DNA of 64,000 bases, from NCBI GenBank assembly GCA_914767715.1, contig OU612068.1, positions 2,790,001-2,854,000 on the forward strand, written 5' to 3'. The stretch is from Membranipora membranacea. Lineage: Eukaryota; Bryozoa; Gymnolaemata; Cheilostomatida; Membraniporidae. The notes beneath the pieces were generated by a model. That model saw only the letters and a program-made list of their open reading frames with translations, was not told the DNA's origin and did not search any database. Position numbers and translations under genes: made by a program. Positions 10,244 to 21,084 of the stretch are shown here, piece after piece (the stretch's first letter is position 1; each line of letters opens with the position of its first letter).

Positions 10244-13200
10244 ATGAGTACCATTGTCAGATCAAAGCTGGTGGTTGTAGGTGAGTGGATCTGCTGATTT
10301 TGTTTATAAATTACAACAGTGTATTTGTCCATAGCCATCAGTAATTTATCCAATGGATCATCAGTAATTATATATATTTATGTATATGTGTAACATATCT
10401 TATCAGCATCATGTATTCATATGATGATAGCCTGGCTTGAACTTTGTCAAGACAGGCTAGATTAGTTCATGCAATGAGTAACTCCCTGGTTCATGTTAGG
10501 GGATTAGTGACTGTTAGGATGTTCAATTCTCAGCCCATGTAATAGGTAGAAGTTTGAAGTTTGTTTATTGCCTAAATTCTAATATCCATCCTGTGATAGG
10601 TTGATAGCATCGAATGTACAGCACATACATGGAAAAATAATAATAAAAGGAGTCTGAGCTGCATTAGTTAAAAAATCGCATATAAAATTCAAAATTACTC
10701 CTCAGGCCCCAAGACACTGAAATTTCATAGGTACAGTGTCATTGTTGGTGTGGTGCAACTACTACGACTATGTCCAACAAAATCATGATATACCATCCGT
10801 TAAATATGATGTATCAAGCGTATCAAGCGTATCGATTGGTATCCCAATAGTCTGATTAACATGCAAGTCGTGTTACATCGGGAAGCATAGACTTTAATAT
10901 AGCTGTTAGATTTTAAGTTCTTTTATTGTCTCAACACTTAGTACAAAGTTTTAAATTTACAAACCAAGTTATGAGACTTTATTGACTCAATGTTGTGCTT
11001 TCAGGTGACAGCTGTTCAGGGAAGAGTGCAATAACACAAGTATTTCATAGTGATGGAGCCACTTATCCGAAAAATTACACTCTGGTGAGTTCTCATACTC
11101 CGAAGTTATCCCTAATGAATGAAATACATATGTTGAAAATCAATACAAGTAAATGTTATCCAATTCCATGGGTAAAAGTAGTTATTTGAAGAGTATATCC
11201 TGCATTGGAAATCTTAGTTGGTCGCCTCCCTGCTTGCTATGACTCTCATATTGCGTTGTTGTGGCTGTAACTGCTCTGGCCTATCTAAAAATCTATAAAT
11301 TCTATTGTAGACCACAGGTGTAGAATTGGTGGTGAAATCTGTTATAATTCCCGAATCCACAGATAGCGTGGTAAGAAAGAGTTGTCTATTTACGTCAAAA
11401 GTTTAATTTTTTTTTGCTTTTAATTCAACCAGTGGACAGTATATTTGATTTATAGGCTGTTCTTATACAACTAATCTATTCGAATGAATGATCTTGAACC
11501 AATTTCAAGATATTAGTCAGGAACTCATTATATAAATCGTTATATTTATTCCGACAGGAGCTGTACATATTGGATTCATCTGGAAAAGAAGTCTTTGCGG
11601 AACAGGTTCAAAAAGATGTAAGTTCAATGAGTATTATAACTGTGGTCAGCGCAAGTTGTCCCTCTAAAATTCCATCTCACTGAGAAGCCAATTGGCCTAT
11701 TATCAACAAAACTCGATAACTGATGTTTAGAATGAATGTAAATTTTTGTGTGCTAATTAGTGTTGGTTCTTTGTTTACATTCGCTCATGCGCGCTGCAGT
11801 CAAACCACAAGCTTTTGTTTGTTGTTTGTAGTGGAATCACCCTGGATTGATGATGGTGGTATTTGACTGTACCAGTGATACATCATTTAACAGCTGTACA
11901 AAATGGATTGAGAGAGTCAGATCTCAAAAACCAGAAATGAACATCCCAGGTAATTTAGTTCTTGCAGATCAGATTTTTTATGGTGGTGATAAAAGTGAAT
12001 GCTTACAGTGATGGCTGAAACACTGCTACCAAAAGCGCAGATTATCATCATTTGACATGAGAAAAAGCAAAACCTACTTCACACATGTTTTGAACTTTTA
12101 TAGTTCTGATCATATACGTACTTGAGTAAAATATTGTTAAGAGTGTGTGTCAATCTTGCTCAGTTAAAAAATTCAATCATGCTGCCTTGTATCGCTGTCA
12201 ACTTAAAGTTGAATTATAACCAGCTGCAAAAAAGTATTTAAGACAGATCCTTGGATTACGGCTAGATATAATACTCTAACATTACATGTCAGGTAAAGAT
12301 GTGGTCAATAAATGTACCAAAAAGTTGTTCTGTCAGCCTATTACACATCAATTTTGTTCCCAGTGGAGCACCCACATTTACATCAATGTCACATTTAAAT
12401 GTGCCATTCACTCTTACACAATTGCCTCCGCGCTCTGAAATTTTACTCAAAACTTCTACAAAAGTACAACTAAATCCATAATTGTCATCTTTTGTTGTAT
12501 GACACAATAAGGATGCATGCTATCTAAACCCCTTTGAAAATCAAAACAAGCAAATTGTATATATGATGAGAAGAATATTTCCTAATAATTAACCCTAGCC
12601 TGTCTATACAGTGAACTCCCTTCATTGGTCTATGGAGGGTTTATAACGAATAGGGATGTTATGCTGCAACAGAAAAAGGAGTGGTATACACCCGAGGTAG
12701 CTGGGGCTGGAACAATCAGCTTTAAAAGGTGCACCAATCACCTGGCAGTGAATAGCAACAGTAACAAAATAAGTATCTTGAGATCACATGGACATGTGTA
12801 GGTTTATCATAGGCCGTACCATTCTCACTGAGACACTGATGATTTTTGTAGGTGTGCTAGTCGCTAATAAAATAGACCTGGACGATAGAAGAGTCATCTC
12901 ACCTAAAGCAGGAGAGTCATTAGCTCATCAGAACGGTCTGGAATACTTCGAAGTCTCAGCAGTAAGTAAACTGAACAATCCTCATAATGAGACAATACTG
13001 TCTCCCAAAAGAAATTGCTGCAAACAGCCACTCATCCACAGCTGTGCTGAGAACATATGCTGCCTTGAGTGTTACACCAGAGGTAATGTATATGCATGTT
13101 AAATTATTCTAGTTGATTCCACTTCTTAACTTTTTCTAATGGAATACGCTACCTGCAAAGACACTTTGGTCAACTAGCATGTTTATTCTCTTTTACAGAA

Positions 13201-13300
13201 GGATCAAAAGAATGTGGAAGCGCCATTTTACTACCTAGCAAATGAATTCTATAAACTATATAACGAGCGATTGGAAGTGACAAAAAGTCTAGTCATCTAG
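10244..13300 (+). CDS. Intraflagellar transport protein 27 (Rab-like small GTPase), complete
   Basis: Seven exons: 10244-10280, 11005-11084, 11311-11370, 11558-11617, 11832-11949, 12852-12961, 13199-13300. They sum to 567 nt (188 residues; human IFT27 is about the same length). The P-loop is GDSCSGKS, split by intron 1. The start is MSTIVRSKLVVVG. Switch II is unusual for a Ras-type protein: the family DxxGxE becomes DSSGKE, as known for IFT27, which has weak GTPase activity. NKID gives guanine specificity and EVSA is the G5 motif. The C-terminus YYLANEFYKLYNERLEV matches the IFT27 tail and has no prenylation cysteine. Known role: with IFT25 in the IFT-B complex in cilia, exporting BBSome cargo. 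It faces the ligase-like gene head to head and converges on the PNPO pseudogene. Confidence 0.93.
12300..12520. repeat. Intron segment of IFT27 with a diverged copy at about 18030-18150
   Basis: This part of intron 5 shows blocks shared with 18030-18150, for example TAATTGTCATCTT followed by a TTG-type run and ATGACACAATAAG. It marks the left end of the large tandem duplication. An open frame runs across it on both strands (about 12289-12507), but it is inside an intron, is decayed in the other copy, and I do not call it a gene. Confidence 0.5.
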
Positions 13301-13374
13301 ATTTGTATTATTACATAATTTAGTCATCGGACAATCGGTATCTCGTATTCTGGGTAAAACCAAGGAGTAATAGC

Positions 13375-13510
13375 GGTAAAACTACTAATTTGGTAAAACT
13401 ACTAATTTAGTAAAACTACTAATTTGGTAAAACTACTAATTTGGTAAAACTACTAATTTGGTGAAACTGCTAATTTGGTAAAACTACTAATTTGGTAAAA
13501 CTACTAATTT
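13375..13510. repeat. 17-bp minisatellite, 8 copies
   Basis: Eight head-to-tail copies of GGTAAAACTACTAATTT, almost identical, start 74 bases after the IFT27 stop codon. The second copy of the duplicated block has no such array, so it arose or was lost after the duplication. Confidence 0.95.
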
Positions 13511-14308
13511 GCAAGTACAGACTAAGTGCGAGTAATAAGTCGCATTATGCTCTTTGAATTATGTGGTGACGAGACCGGACAAGATCAGAAACATAACATC
13601 ACAGATTTCACTTTATCATTATTTATTTGGCTTATTATATCTCAATGTATTCAGTATAATTTCCTGTCAGAGGTTGACAGAAATTCTTCAAAATATTCAA
13701 AAATAAATGACATTTTGTTTGGAAAACAAATACACTTTTGACTGCCATGATTTATGAATAAATGACTAGGAGTAAAAAATATGATATTCAGCTCTCTTTG
13801 CTCCTACTGTTAAGCAAGTTGACAAAAATGTGAATGTCTATGCCTGGTTTGTACGCATATACTATTTATATTTGTTCAGATCTTGTGCATATAGTATATG
13901 AGATATATATCGTTGTTCAGATGTTGCCCCAAAGTAATGAGTCATATTATGAGGAGAGTAGATGATAAGTCCAGCCATTGTCATCTTGAGTGACCAGGTC
14001 TGGTTCGACATCCTCCAGAGCTCCTTTAGTGAATTTCACTCTCTTGTGTAACCTGCTTGACTGGCCTTGCCAAAACTCAACAGCATTTGGTATTATTCCA
14101 ATTCCTCCTCTACAAAACAAATTTTAACAACAGTATTAAATAAGTGATCTGATTACGAGTTGTTTCCCCACTGACATAAAGAAGGCAACAACTAATTACA
14201 CAAGTAAAGCGTGAATAATCAAAGTAGAGCTGGTGTCATCACAAGGTGAACAAATTTGCTGATCTTGATATGGTAATCTAATTCACACCTTATTCACTCC
14301 ATATTATC

Positions 14309-14336
14309 ACAGAGTAAGGATATATCCTTACTCTGT
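14309..14336. repeat. 28-bp perfect palindrome
   Basis: ACAGAGTAAGGATA is followed directly by its exact reverse complement, centred between 14322 and 14323, in the last intron of the PNPO pseudogene. It is absent at the matching place of the other copy, which carries a different hairpin (21370-21405). Confidence 0.9.
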
Positions 14337-16189
14337 TATATTATCTTTTAAGTTCAATAACAAATTGCTAACCTTATGAATACTAAATCGACAACATAAA
14401 GCAGAATCACTTTTGCAAGATGAACCACAAATATTGAGTATTTGACTTTCAAACCGCATCAAACTAAAGATACCATCAGATCTTTGGTTTAACAGCCCCT
14501 AGGTTTAATCAACTGTTGGCTGATGCTTTGCTGATGTGATGCACTGCTATGCTATAGCTTCCTACATCACACCATAGAACCCCGAAAAAAAGTTTGACAT
14601 TAATATGGCAAATTTTGAACACTTAAACTCAAACTGGCGCAAATATCGGCTAGTGAATTTACAAGTCATATGTTTGCCAGAAAATGGTTCAAATTACTAC
14701 AGAATAGTGATCGCCTGTTGTCTGCTGAACTTAGAGTCCTGGTCATCACAAACCAGTATATCATCTTGCTTTTCTTCACTGCCAGTTGTTTTTTATCAAG
14801 GGATGGGATTGAGTAATACTAGGGAGGGTTGGAGCTTGGTCCTCTTCAGGTAGGTCACATTTGAAGTCAGCTCCTTGTGAAAAAAACTGCTTGTCTTAGG
14901 GAACTAAGATCTGACTTTTTAAAAACTGATATGTCCTCTGAAAATAACAATAGGATTGAGAATATAATCATGTCGCCGCTTACCAAAAATCAGGTTTGTC
15001 CAAAAGGTGATCAGCATCTGGATGCTTCTTCTTCAATTCTTCCCATTTATCCAACAAATCCTGCAACAAGACATGAGGAAAAACATATTAGATATTGTTG
15101 GTACGCATCATGAGCGAATTCAGTACAAAGTCATCATGATCATAAGACTAATAACAGGGAGATAGGTGGTAGGAGCTTCATTTCATACCTGGTGTGAGGA
15201 TATAGGAGTACTTTGATGACTGACACAAGCTCCCAGTTGACTACCATGTGGTCTTGACTTGAAATATTCCGTACTCTCAGCTTCTTATAGTTTCTCAGCA
15301 ATGCCTTCCACTCTTACAGATTTATGTAAAGGTTCCCAAAAAAACATTAGGGCTACATTGTTATTCTCAGCCTGTCAACAAAATAGCAACTTGCTTTTAA
15401 CACCAAGCCTCTTACAACATTTGATCAGATTCCTGATCACTAAGACTGGCTTACCGGCAGTGATCATAGACTGATAAGTGGCATGTAATCTTCTGAGTGA
15501 AACTGAATTTTATTGATGAATAACTACATCACTTACTATGTCTTTTGCTTTGCTGCTCTCATAATTAGTGAAGAATTTAAAACAGTCAGAGTCAAACCCC
15601 TTCAGCGAAACCATTCTAGCTGACGGAATCCCTTTGCTGTAAAATCAGGAAATATGATTCAGTACCAATCAAGAATTGAGCGAACTGTCATTTGCCTGAG
15701 GTTAGACAGATGACAGGTAAATTTCAATTACAGCCGATTATGATAATTAAAAGAATTGGTTTCAAAACTGAGCGGAATGAGGCAAAAAGGGCAAGACAAG
15801 CCCAGCACTCAGCTGGAGTAATCTACTGTATCCAACCACAAAGGAGATATCTTGCCCTACGCGCTTTGTGCATCTGTAGCATCCACTCCATGGTGACTCA
15901 TGCATCAAGAGGTAGAGCAATCGGAAAGACAAATATAATGGTACTATAGAGAACTCACCTACTGAAAAGGGAATATACATACCTATTAGAAGTAGCGATA
16001 GTCATTGCATTAGGTTCTCTGATCTGTTCACAACCCCTCGCTTCCTCAAACCAGTGTTTAAAGAGTCCCATAGGGTCTTTGGCAGCAAGATTCTTAAGAT
16101 GGAATGGGTTTTTAGGATCATAGTTGATTCTCAACCCTGCAAGCAGCAAAAGAGGGAAATTTTTGACGCGAAAGAATCCTAAAAGACAT

Positions 16190-17460
16190 TGAAAAGCTGT
16201 ATTATCGTCTTAATTCTACTTCAAATAAAGAGATGGCTTACCTTGGCTAAGAGAGATCATAACTTTTATATGTGGGTGTTTATAAATGTGCTTACCAATT
16301 TTTATTTAAAACAGTGGGTGGTCTCTATCAATATCTTATTCCCAAATTTAGTTTATCCTATAAGTTTCTTTTTGGACTTTTCCAAAGCCTTTGATCCAAT
16401 CAATCATGATATTTTAATCATGAATAATTATCTTTTTATGGCTTTTCTACAAACTCTCGAAGCCTTATGAAAAATTTGGAAGCAATTTGTATCCTTAGAT
16501 GGATTAACTCTCAATAACAGACTGTCAAAATTGGTGATCCCCAAGGGGGCAGTCCTTGGGCCTCTTTTATTTTTAATCTATATAAAAGATCTTCTTCATG
16601 CAGACCTAGATTTGAGTGATGTATTATTTGCAGATGATGCAAATATTATTAGTACAGATAGCCAGTTGATGGCATCTCAACTCCACTGAGTAAACCAATA
16701 GTGTATTTCAAATAGACTGTTTTAAATTATTAGAGGAATCAAGTTTTATTCAAAGCCCCTAAAAAGCTGTGCGATAGCAAAAGCTATTATCTCATGATGG
16801 GTTCTTCAATTTTGGAAATAAATAGAGAGACATGAGATTCTCGGTTTGACCATTGATTCAAATATAGATTTTAAATCTCACCTCAAAGAGTTGGGTAAAA
16901 AGCTTCGTTTAAACCTGCTAATGATGAGAGCAGTTAGACCCTTTTCAGATGATAAAACAACGACTGATATTTACTACACATTTTTTTATCCCCATCTTAT
17001 ATATAGCATAAGTTCTGGGGCTACGTTTGTGAAATAGATTTAAAACCCATAACATTTTTACACAAAGCTACTTTAAGAGTCATTGCTCACATAAAATCTG
17101 GGGAACATGTTTCCACATGTTTCGAGAAACCTAAAATAATGCCTTCTAAACGCTTTTTGAATATAGATCATTAAAATTGCTTTTAAAAACACAACATATG
17201 GAAGAAATTTTAAAACTTTTGCCAGAACAATACCATGATACTAGGTCAAAAGCCCTAAAACAATTTAAGCTAACACCAACAGGGGTGGCAGGTCTCTGTT
17301 GTACACAGGTGTGAAACTGTACAACAGGAACCTTATGGAAGATTGGACAGGATCAATCTGAACAATCCCATGTCTACCTGAGTGCCTTTGGGTCAATGCT
17401 CGACAGCGGGTGCTGTGCTGCCTTGTGCTTCGGCTTGTCGGCTTGTGTTGGTGTTTTGTC
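16190..17460 (+). mobile_element. Decayed LINE reverse-transcriptase fragment
   Basis: Broken frames give RT hallmarks in order: LDFSKAFDPINHDIL (RT domain 3), then GAVLGPLLFLIYIKDLLH, then LSDVLFADDANII (the YADD-type active site, with F for Y), then a thumb and tail region (GVAGLCC...YNRN-like) to about 17460. Stops and shifts interrupt it. The clade looks CR1/L2/Jockey-like by motif style; this is inference. It is inserted in intron 1 of the PNPO pseudogene on the opposite strand. Confidence 0.75.
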
Positions 17461-17819
17461 ATGGATGATTATCGGGACAGCCGTCACTCTAGTCTTGGCA
17501 CTATCTGGCTGAGCCCTTGCTTTTCTCTTATTTGCTTTATATACTATTATGCCAAATTCTTTTATTTGATTATACTAAATTTATAGCATTAGTACAAGAA
17601 AACCAAAAAAATAAACCAAGGAGCTGAAACCAGGCAGGAACACCACATGCAAACAATGAAAAAAACAGACTATTCTCACCTACTACATCAGTCATACTGT
17701 TAAAAGAAGTAGCAAAGTTTGCAGCAGCAACAAATGTTCTTGTTTTGATGATGTGAAGTTATCTACAAGGCTGTGTTATTCTGTAGTGTCATCAGCATAT
17801 TTTACGAGCAATTTTCTGT

Positions 17820-18035
17820 GGAGCAGTCAGTAAGAGCGCCTGCCCTCTAACTCTAAAGCGGAAGCATTGGAGGTCTTGGATTTGAATCCCGCTGCAGTCT
17901 ACCAACTACTGGGCTCATTTGACACCCCAGGTGTGCTCCGACCTGCCTGCAAACTGAGAGCAACTTGGCGCCAATCATGGCACATTAATTTCTCAGTCTT
18001 CGGACAGAGACAGACTTGCAATTTTAACCCACATT
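17820..18035 (+). mobile_element. tRNA-derived SINE, copy 1
   Basis: It has a tRNA-like head with a degenerate A box (CAGTCAGTAAGAGCG) and a B box (GGATTTGAATCCC, about 17878-17890), then a body shared with 34764-34965: CAGTCTACCAACTACTGGGC, GGTGTGCTCCGACC, and the tail GGACAGAGACAGACTTGCAA. It sits at the boundary between the two duplicated IFT27/PNPO blocks. Confidence 0.8.
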
Positions 18036-19786
18036 GTCACATTTATATCAATGACACCTGTAAAAGTGTCCTTCACTCTCATATATACCATTCTCTCAAA
18101 GCTCTGAAAAGTTAAACCCTTAATTGTCATCTTATGTTGCATGACACAATAAGTAAGGATGTAGCTTATCAAAACCCTTCGAAAAATCAGGTTTCCTTTT
18201 AATTAACTTGGCTTGTCCTTGAGAGAGTGTAACATATAATAAAATAAATGAGATGACCTCGCCAAGGACCACTGGATGCTGAACAAGTAGAAGCAGCGGA
18301 GCTCCGATAAATGATTTGTACTTGGAGAAATGCTATTTTTCCAAATTGTTAATGGCACTGAGTGTTTTGAAATTGGAGAGATGCTTTTTGTATCTCCTGC
18401 CTGTTTATGTAACTAGATGATTTGCGGTTTTCTGTGACAAGAATACGCATTCTTCAAATGTGTTTTTGTGATCATAAGAAATAACTAACGTAGAGTTGAA
18501 ATATCTGGTCATGAATGGTTACTATAAAAGCGCTGGGGGCCCAAGGCACGTCAGTAGTAGTTTTGATTGGAACATAGACTTAAAAGCCGACTATACTCTT
18601 TCAAGGAGATCTTTATTTTCTGATACCTCTATATCATTTGAGCACAATTAAAAGGGTAAATATATAACTAAAACACACGGTTGGATTTCTTCTCCCCTGA
18701 CTTCGTAAATTGAAGCTGGTTGATGTACGAATATCGTACAACTTGGTGCATTGGCCCGTTTTTTACAAAGCTGGGGGAGAGGATGTAATACATTAGGGCT
18801 TTTCGTTTAGTAATCTGTATTTTTTTTGAATTTGCGATATCATTTAACGTTAATGGGGTAAGTTCATTCTGCGTCAGGGTTTAATTAATTACGCTACACC
18901 TTCACCGATACTCTGGTCACTTGTTACATTTGCTGAATAAATCTGAAAATGATAAACCACATAATTAGAACCATTTGATAGGATAAAATGTCAATAGTAG
19001 GTGGTGATTAAAGTAAGATTGTTTTTAATGTCTCAAAAATAATGTTAATCAGCGCAAACTATGCAATATAATGATAGAGTAGAGTAGAGATAAAGGTCTC
19101 CTAGATTTCTCCATCATTTTTTTCAATTGAAAATTCTGACAACAGGGCTGTGAGTTTATTTACCAGTATTGATTAATAAGGATAAATGTAGAATAATGGT
19201 GTCTTTAGTATAACAAACAGCGTAACTGTGCAAAGATCAGCACTTAATATGGCCACTCTTTTAGTGAGGGGAAATGAACTGATATTACTACCATCAGGTA
19301 TCAACACATTTTCACTGTCTTTTAATATCATGCAATTTATATATCTAGACGTTAAAATTTCCCGTGATACATGTTTAATAATGGTTGTGCGGGGAGAGTC
19401 ACATGGGTAGTATTTTGTGAATTTAATGCCTGATTTTTATGCATGAGATATTTTATTTATTTGTATTTTTGAAGATTTTGAGGTTTTGAAATTTAGTTGC
19501 AGAAATGAAAGTATGAATAGTTACTATAAAAGCACTGGGGTCCAAAGCACGTGAGTGGTAGTTTTGGTTGGAGCATAGACTTAATTGCCAACTATACTCT
19601 TTCATGGAGGATCTTTATTTTCTGATACCTCTATATCATCTGAGCACAATAAAAACAGTATATATATAACTCAAACACACGGTTGGATTTCTTCTCCCCC
19701 GAACCTGGATGATGTACGAATATTGTACAAGAGGAATGTCATTCTTCAACATATAGCATTAGTTACTATAGAAGTACGCATAAGAT
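18036..19786. other. Left part of duplicated block B, mostly inserted repeat DNA
   Basis: 18036-18180 resembles intron 5 of IFT27 (12350-12530). From about 18180 to 19786 there is no counterpart in block A. Instead two 230-bp direct repeats (about 18515-18745 and 19505-19735) enclose about 760 bases without recognisable coding content. Homology to block A resumes at about 19787. Confidence 0.5.
18515..19735. mobile_element. Pair of about 230-bp direct repeats (LTR-like or dispersed repeat)
   Basis: Copies at about 18515-18745 and 19505-19735 share GGTTACTATAAAAG/AGTTACTATAAAAG, CATAGACTTAA, ATCTTTATTTTCTGATACCT and ACACACGGTTGGATTTCTTC. They are in the same orientation, about 990 bases start to start. 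Each carries TATAAAAG near its start, like an LTR promoter. No gag or pol coding lies between, so this could be a small non-autonomous LTR element or two independent insertions. Confidence 0.5.
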
Positions 19787-19853
19787 CACACAGACACATG
19801 TAGGTTTATCATAAGCCGTGCCATTCTCACTGAGACACTAATGATTTTTGTAG

Positions 19854-19963
19854 GTGTGTTAGTCGCTAATAAAATAGACCTGGACGATAGAAGAGTCATC
19901 TCACATAAAGCAGGAGAGTCATTAGGTCATCAGAACGGTCTGGAATACTTTGAAGCCTCTGCA
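19854..19963 (+). pseudogene. Orphan IFT27 exon 6 duplicate
   Basis: This 110-bp copy of IFT27 exon 6 (12852-12961) is about 95% identical, keeps the same AG and GTAAGT borders and the open frame with NKID, and changes EVSA to EASA. No P-loop exons precede it in block B, and the exon 7 counterpart is missing. It is a remnant of the block duplication, not a functional gene. Confidence 0.85.
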
Positions 19964-20119
19964 GTAAGTAAACTGAACAATCCTCATCATGTGACAATGT
20001 GTATCACTAAAGATATGCGAAGTGATACACTTTTTACGCATGTTGCATTACTCTAGTCTAGTTTATTCCACTAATGAAGGGCAGTCTGCGCATGTGCGAA
20101 CTGTTGAGGCATACGTTCG

Positions 20120-20306
20120 TCTCTGCAGCATAGGGCTTGAACTAATTCACCTAGTCTGAGTACCAAAATAGGGAAAACAATGGAAACCCATAATTTGGAA
20201 ATATTTGGGCCTAAATGGAACACTGGTTTTGATATCTCATAACCTTGAACCCTAGGAGTTGCCTTTCTTGATGGAAGGCAGCGCCACCACTGCTGTGCTG
20301 CAGAGA
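20120..20306. mobile_element. MITE-like element replacing the IFT27 exon 7 position
   Basis: TCTCTGCAGCATAG at 20120 and CTGTGCTGCAGAGA ending at 20306 are near-perfect inverted ends of a roughly 187-bp stretch that has no match in block A. In block A the same place holds exon 7 of IFT27 and the minisatellite. Confidence 0.45.
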
Positions 20307-20637
20307 TAGACTATGTCACAAGGCTATCCTGCAAGCAGAATGAATGAAGGGAGCTGATAATTTGCAAGTACAAACAAACTGCGAGTGATAACTTAAATTT
20401 TGCTCTTGAGTTTTCAGATCAGAAACATAACAGGTCTCACATTATTACTATATATTTAAGCCTATTATATCACATGGTAACCAGTATCATTTTCTGTCAG
20501 AGCAAGACATAAATTCTTCTCAATACTTAAAATCTGACATATATATATAAATATATACACACATTTGTGCAATAAAGTGTCATATATCATATATCTCACT
20601 ATTGTACCCATAAAAACCCTGGACAATGAGTGATTCA

Positions 20638-20639
<2 letters not shown>

Positions 20640-20675
<36 letters not shown>
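20640..20675. repeat. (TA)n microsatellite
   Basis: About 15 uninterrupted AT dinucleotides, in an AT-rich stretch between the orphan exon and PNPO. Confidence 0.9.
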
Positions 20676-20676
<1 letters not shown>

Positions 20677-21084
20677 GCTATCAGTGTGTAGGGCATATCT
20701 TTGCATTGTAGTTGTCCGACCATGTCAGGCTATTTTATCTACGATTAATTACTATTGGGTTAAGGATGCCCAACATAATTATTTAAGACATGATTTTTTT
20801 GTGGGTCATATAAAATGACTCCTTATTTTTGAGTGACACTTAGTTGGGGCCAAATACACACAGATGACACTTAAAAGCACAGATTTGAATCTATATATAT
20901 TGTCATGAAAACAAATACTATTCTTACTGGCACATGAATTAATGACGAGGAGTAAAAAACATAGCATTCTGCTCTCCTTGCTCCTACTGCATAGCACTTT
21001 GACAACAAGTTTTTATAACTGTGCATATAGTATATAAGATATATATCCTTGTTCAGATCTTGCCCCCAAGTTTTGAGTCTTATG

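Larger units (their letters stand above)
13947..17790 (-). pseudogene. PNPO pseudogene (copy A)
   Basis: Minus-strand exon remnants: 16136-15983, 15636-15537, 15371-15189, 15060-14984, 14109-13947, plus a decayed first exon at about 17790-17690. All correspond one-to-one in length and phase with the intact copy at 21-24 kb. The family motifs remain ([33 protein letters not shown]). Two disabling changes are visible: TAA at 15287-15285, after VEGIAEKL, where the other copy has TCA; and TGA formed across the 14984/14109 splice junction, where the other copy makes TGG. The leader exon has lost its frame, and a LINE fragment lies in the first intron (about 16190-17460). Not expected to make an active enzyme. 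Confidence 0.85.

Noticed and set aside
12289-12507. Cysteine-containing frame inside IFT27 intron 5
   Set aside because: Open on both strands, intronic, and its duplicate at 18.05 kb is full of changes; more likely repeat or intron sequence than an exon.
16190-17460. A retroviral or LTR polymerase
   Set aside because: The RT motifs (FSKAFD, GAVLGPLLF, FADD) are of the non-LTR type and no protease, integrase or LTRs flank them.
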